A DNA stretch of 64,000 nt. Source: Panopea generosa (Eukaryota; Mollusca; Bivalvia; Adapedonta; Hiatellidae). The stretch covers positions 47,442,236 to 47,506,235 of the forward strand of contig CM055900.1 of assembly GCA_029582155.1 (NCBI GenBank), written 5' to 3'. The position numbers and the translations under genes are program-made. Numbering within the stretch: the stretch's first letter is position 1; each line of letters opens with the position of its first letter. Below the pieces are notes generated by a model. The model saw only the letters and a program-made list of their open reading frames with translations. It was not told the origin of the DNA and did not search any database. Below, in pieces: positions 61,653 to 64,000 of this stretch.

Positions 61653-63059
61653 AAAATAAATAAAAAATAACATAGAGAAAAGGAGCAATTGTTCAACATC
61701 GCAAACAAGTGAAAAGTTTTCAAGCAATGGGAAATCCATTTATAGAGCACATTGGAGACAATTATGTTGGCACAAGACACAGGATATAATATAGGTTTGG
61801 TTTAGTTATTTAGCTTGACTGCGAAGAAAGATGAATCTATCTGGAGGTCTTTTTCAAGGTAGAATCAGAGTTGCTGTTGCCAATAATATCCAAGGCACTA
61901 CCACCCTGCTTGTCAAGCCAAGTACGAAAGGCCAATTTTACCTAGATTTTCACCCCCCCCCCCCCCCAAAAAAAAAACAACAACAAAAACAACAAAAACA
62001 ACAACAAACAACAACAAAAACCCACACACACCAGTATTTCTCCATCAAATGAAATAAGCGCATTGGATCAAATCTGACCTTAAGATTTAACCAATTGTTC
62101 AACTAGGAAAACACTACAAATATGTTATTCTTGGTGGCACAGTCTAAGAGAAATCCATAACGTGCTAGGTATTCGAAAATTATGGTTAAAATGTATTAAA
62201 ACCATAAATATACGAAGAGAAATCTCCGCTGTAAGCAGATTGGTAGGGATGAGTATGTGCATGGTAGTCTTTAACATGATCTATGATAGGAAACGGGATA
62301 CATAGAAAGCTATGCCAAAATCCAAACTTCCTGGCAACCGAGATACATTTCTTGGGGTTGATAACAAGAAATACCTAGTTTTCAATATCTTCTGGTCAGT
62401 CTGTACAACAATAGTATAAATTTAGGAAGCATAAATGTTTCAAACAAGTACAGCTATGGTCTGTCACTAAATGTATATGACAGGTCATGATAAAAACCAT
62501 TGAAACATATGGGTTGGGATTGAAACTTGAAAATACGTATGTATACCGTTTCATATCAACTTACAAATAGATACAATTCATCGTTTGTTTAAAGCATTAT
62601 TTTAGCAATTTTGTATCGTAAGTGTTCAAGCATATTCTTTATTTGTAAGTTTGGTGAAAACGTTGAACAAAAGTGTAAAATAATATCTAAATAATAGAGA
62701 TTTTTGCTAATATTAAATATTTTAGCCGATGGTTTGCATTTTTTATCTTTTGTCGCATTAAAACTATAAAAATTATTAAATGTATGTATAATTTGTTAAC
62801 ATTAGTCATAAAGAATTATACGATGTCATAAAATGCTGTAACTGTAAGGACAAACGTGAAATTTGTAAATTTTGGCGGCCATTTTGGTGGCCATCTTGAT
62901 TTTCTTAATAAAAAAACACAATTCTCTCAATATACTGCACAGTATTGCTCCACTATAACATGACTTAGCTTTTAGACAAGGTGAAGATTTGATAAAAAAA
63001 AGAACGTAAAGACAGTAGTAGCATAAGTTGATTCTTGAGGCTTATTTATTGTTTGACAC
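61653..63059. other. Non-coding flank with C-run and CAA microsatellite
   Basis: At 61951-62022 a run of C, then A, then (CAA)n gives a spurious Pro/Gln frame. The rest may include further LINE decay (61690-61790). A GGCGGCCATTTTGG-type word near 62873 resembles the 133-bp repeat family. No gene. Confidence 0.6.
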
Positions 63060-63255
63060 ACTTATTTATTTTATATCTACTGTGAAACCAGTTCTTACAA
63101 CGTATACAAATCACGAAGAAAAATCTTCTCGAGAAGATCCAGAACTAAGCATATGCTGATAAAGTGTAATGCTCAAGCACACCACACATGGCCGTGGCGG
63201 AGGATCGAACCCATGACCCCCGATCTTGGATTCGATGTCTTACTGCTTGAGATTC
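63060..63255 (-). repeat. tRNA-derived SINE, family A
   Basis: On the minus strand: a decayed head with TCATGGGTTCGATCC (box B), then GCCACGGCCATGTGTGGTG and a core with GTGTGCTTGAGCATTACACT. Same order as 3300-3486. Confidence 0.72.
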
Positions 63256-63289
63256 CATATTTGTAAAAGATATGAAGAGTTTCAATAAA

Positions 63290-63632
63290 CATTTGCCCCT
63301 GATAAATATAACGTTCTGTTCTATATAATGACCATATTAAAACATTAACGAATAAAACAGCTGCCCCTGATAAATCTAACGTTCTGTTCTATATAATGAC
63401 CATATTAAAACATTAATGAATAAAACAGCTGCCCCTGATAAATCTAACGTTCTAATCTATATAATGACCATATTAAAACATTAATGAATAAAACAGCTGC
63501 CCCTGATAAATCTCACGTTCTGTTCTATATAATGACTATATTAAAACATGAATGAATAAAACAGCTGCCCCTAATAAATCTAACGTTCTGTTTTATATAA
63601 TGACTAGATTAAAACATTAATGTATGAAGCGG
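63290..63632. repeat. 68-bp tandem repeat (5 units)
   Basis: TGCCCCTGATAAATCTAACG starts at 63294, 63362, 63430, 63498 and 63566, an exact 68-base period with few substitutions. Confidence 0.95.
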
Positions 63633-63819
63633 AAAAGGTAGGAAGCGTGAACCTAAATTCATGCTTTTCTCATACATAAAAACTCCATTGAAGTTACCAG
63701 TCCTTATATTCTTATTACAATCACCTTTTCATGTTTTATTAATCATCAGAACATTTACTGACACAAAGCAATGTTATAGTTGAGGTATTTATATACTAAT
63801 AAATTATCTTACAATTCCC

Positions 63820-64000
63820 TTATTGCCGAGGTATAATTAAAAATCACATTGACTTCACTCATTGGCAAGGTATGATAAAATATCACATTGACTTCACTCA
63901 TTGGCAAGGTATGATAAAATATCACATTGACTTCACTCATTGGCAAGGTATGATAATATATCACCTTGACTTCACTCATTGGCAAGGTATGATAAAATAT
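63820..64000. repeat. 39-bp tandem repeat running off the right edge
   Basis: CATTGGCAAGGTATGATAAA units begin near 63822 (diverged), 63861, 63900, 63939 and 63978, with ATATCACATTGACTTCACT between. The window ends inside the array. Confidence 0.93.

Noticed and set aside
61831-62052. Pro/Gln/Thr-rich small protein
   Set aside because: The C-terminal half is a C-run and CAA microsatellite. The N-terminal half has no recognised motif and may be LINE decay.
63180-63250. tRNA gene on the minus strand
   Set aside because: Degenerate head of a SINE that matches the element at 3300-3486.

Overview
The window is eukaryotic nuclear DNA, AT-rich and intron-rich, most likely from a bivalve mollusc. 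That inference rests on split genes with GT-AG introns, a CYP4-type cytochrome P450, a MIEAP-domain (mitochondria-eating protein-like) gene, several tRNA-headed SINE families of the kind common in molluscs, decayed LINEs, and a very heavy load of minisatellite and satellite DNA. There are no operons, ribosome binding sites or prokaryotic signals. No exact species can be named from sequence alone.

Gene 1 (16305 down to 1585, minus strand) is a CYP4-clan cytochrome P450. Ten exons were reconstructed by hand from splice sites and reading phase. They cover the membrane anchor, C-helix WxxxR, I-helix AGHDTT, K-helix ExxR, PERF and the start of the heme loop. The heme-cysteine exon is not in the window and should lie beyond its left edge. 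Its introns hold a 35-bp minisatellite (1-1405), a long AGT microsatellite, an ACR-type trinucleotide compound array (11.66-12.4 kb), SINEs and a decayed internally duplicated repeat.

The intergenic stretch 16.3-31.6 kb has no convincing gene. It holds a decayed LINE reverse-transcriptase relic (19.4-19.85 kb), a large imperfect inverted repeat (21.06-21.6 kb), SINEs, a 47-bp minisatellite (23.2-25.3 kb), a 133-bp tandem repeat and a perfect match to the CTCF core consensus (29142-29155).

Gene 2 (42351 down to 31662, minus strand) is the 3' part of a MIEAP/SPATA18-like gene. Five exons encode the last 277 residues and the stop codon. Its introns and 3' flank contain four unrelated tandem arrays: 33-bp just after the stop codon, 89-bp, a 5.1-kb array of 54-bp units, and probably an 18-kb array of 55-bp units (42.97-60.85 kb). 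The 55-bp array has clear higher-order structure and makes up over a quarter of the window. The missing 5' exons of gene 2 must lie above 42351, so the satellite is probably intronic or just upstream.

The right end (60.85-64 kb) holds a diverged single satellite monomer, a frameshifted LINE endonuclease relic, a SINE and two short tandem arrays (68-bp and 39-bp). The two real genes share a strand but show no functional link. The striking biology here is repeat dynamics: at least nine independent tandem-repeat families, many with multi-unit segmental duplications, packed in and around two ordinary genes.
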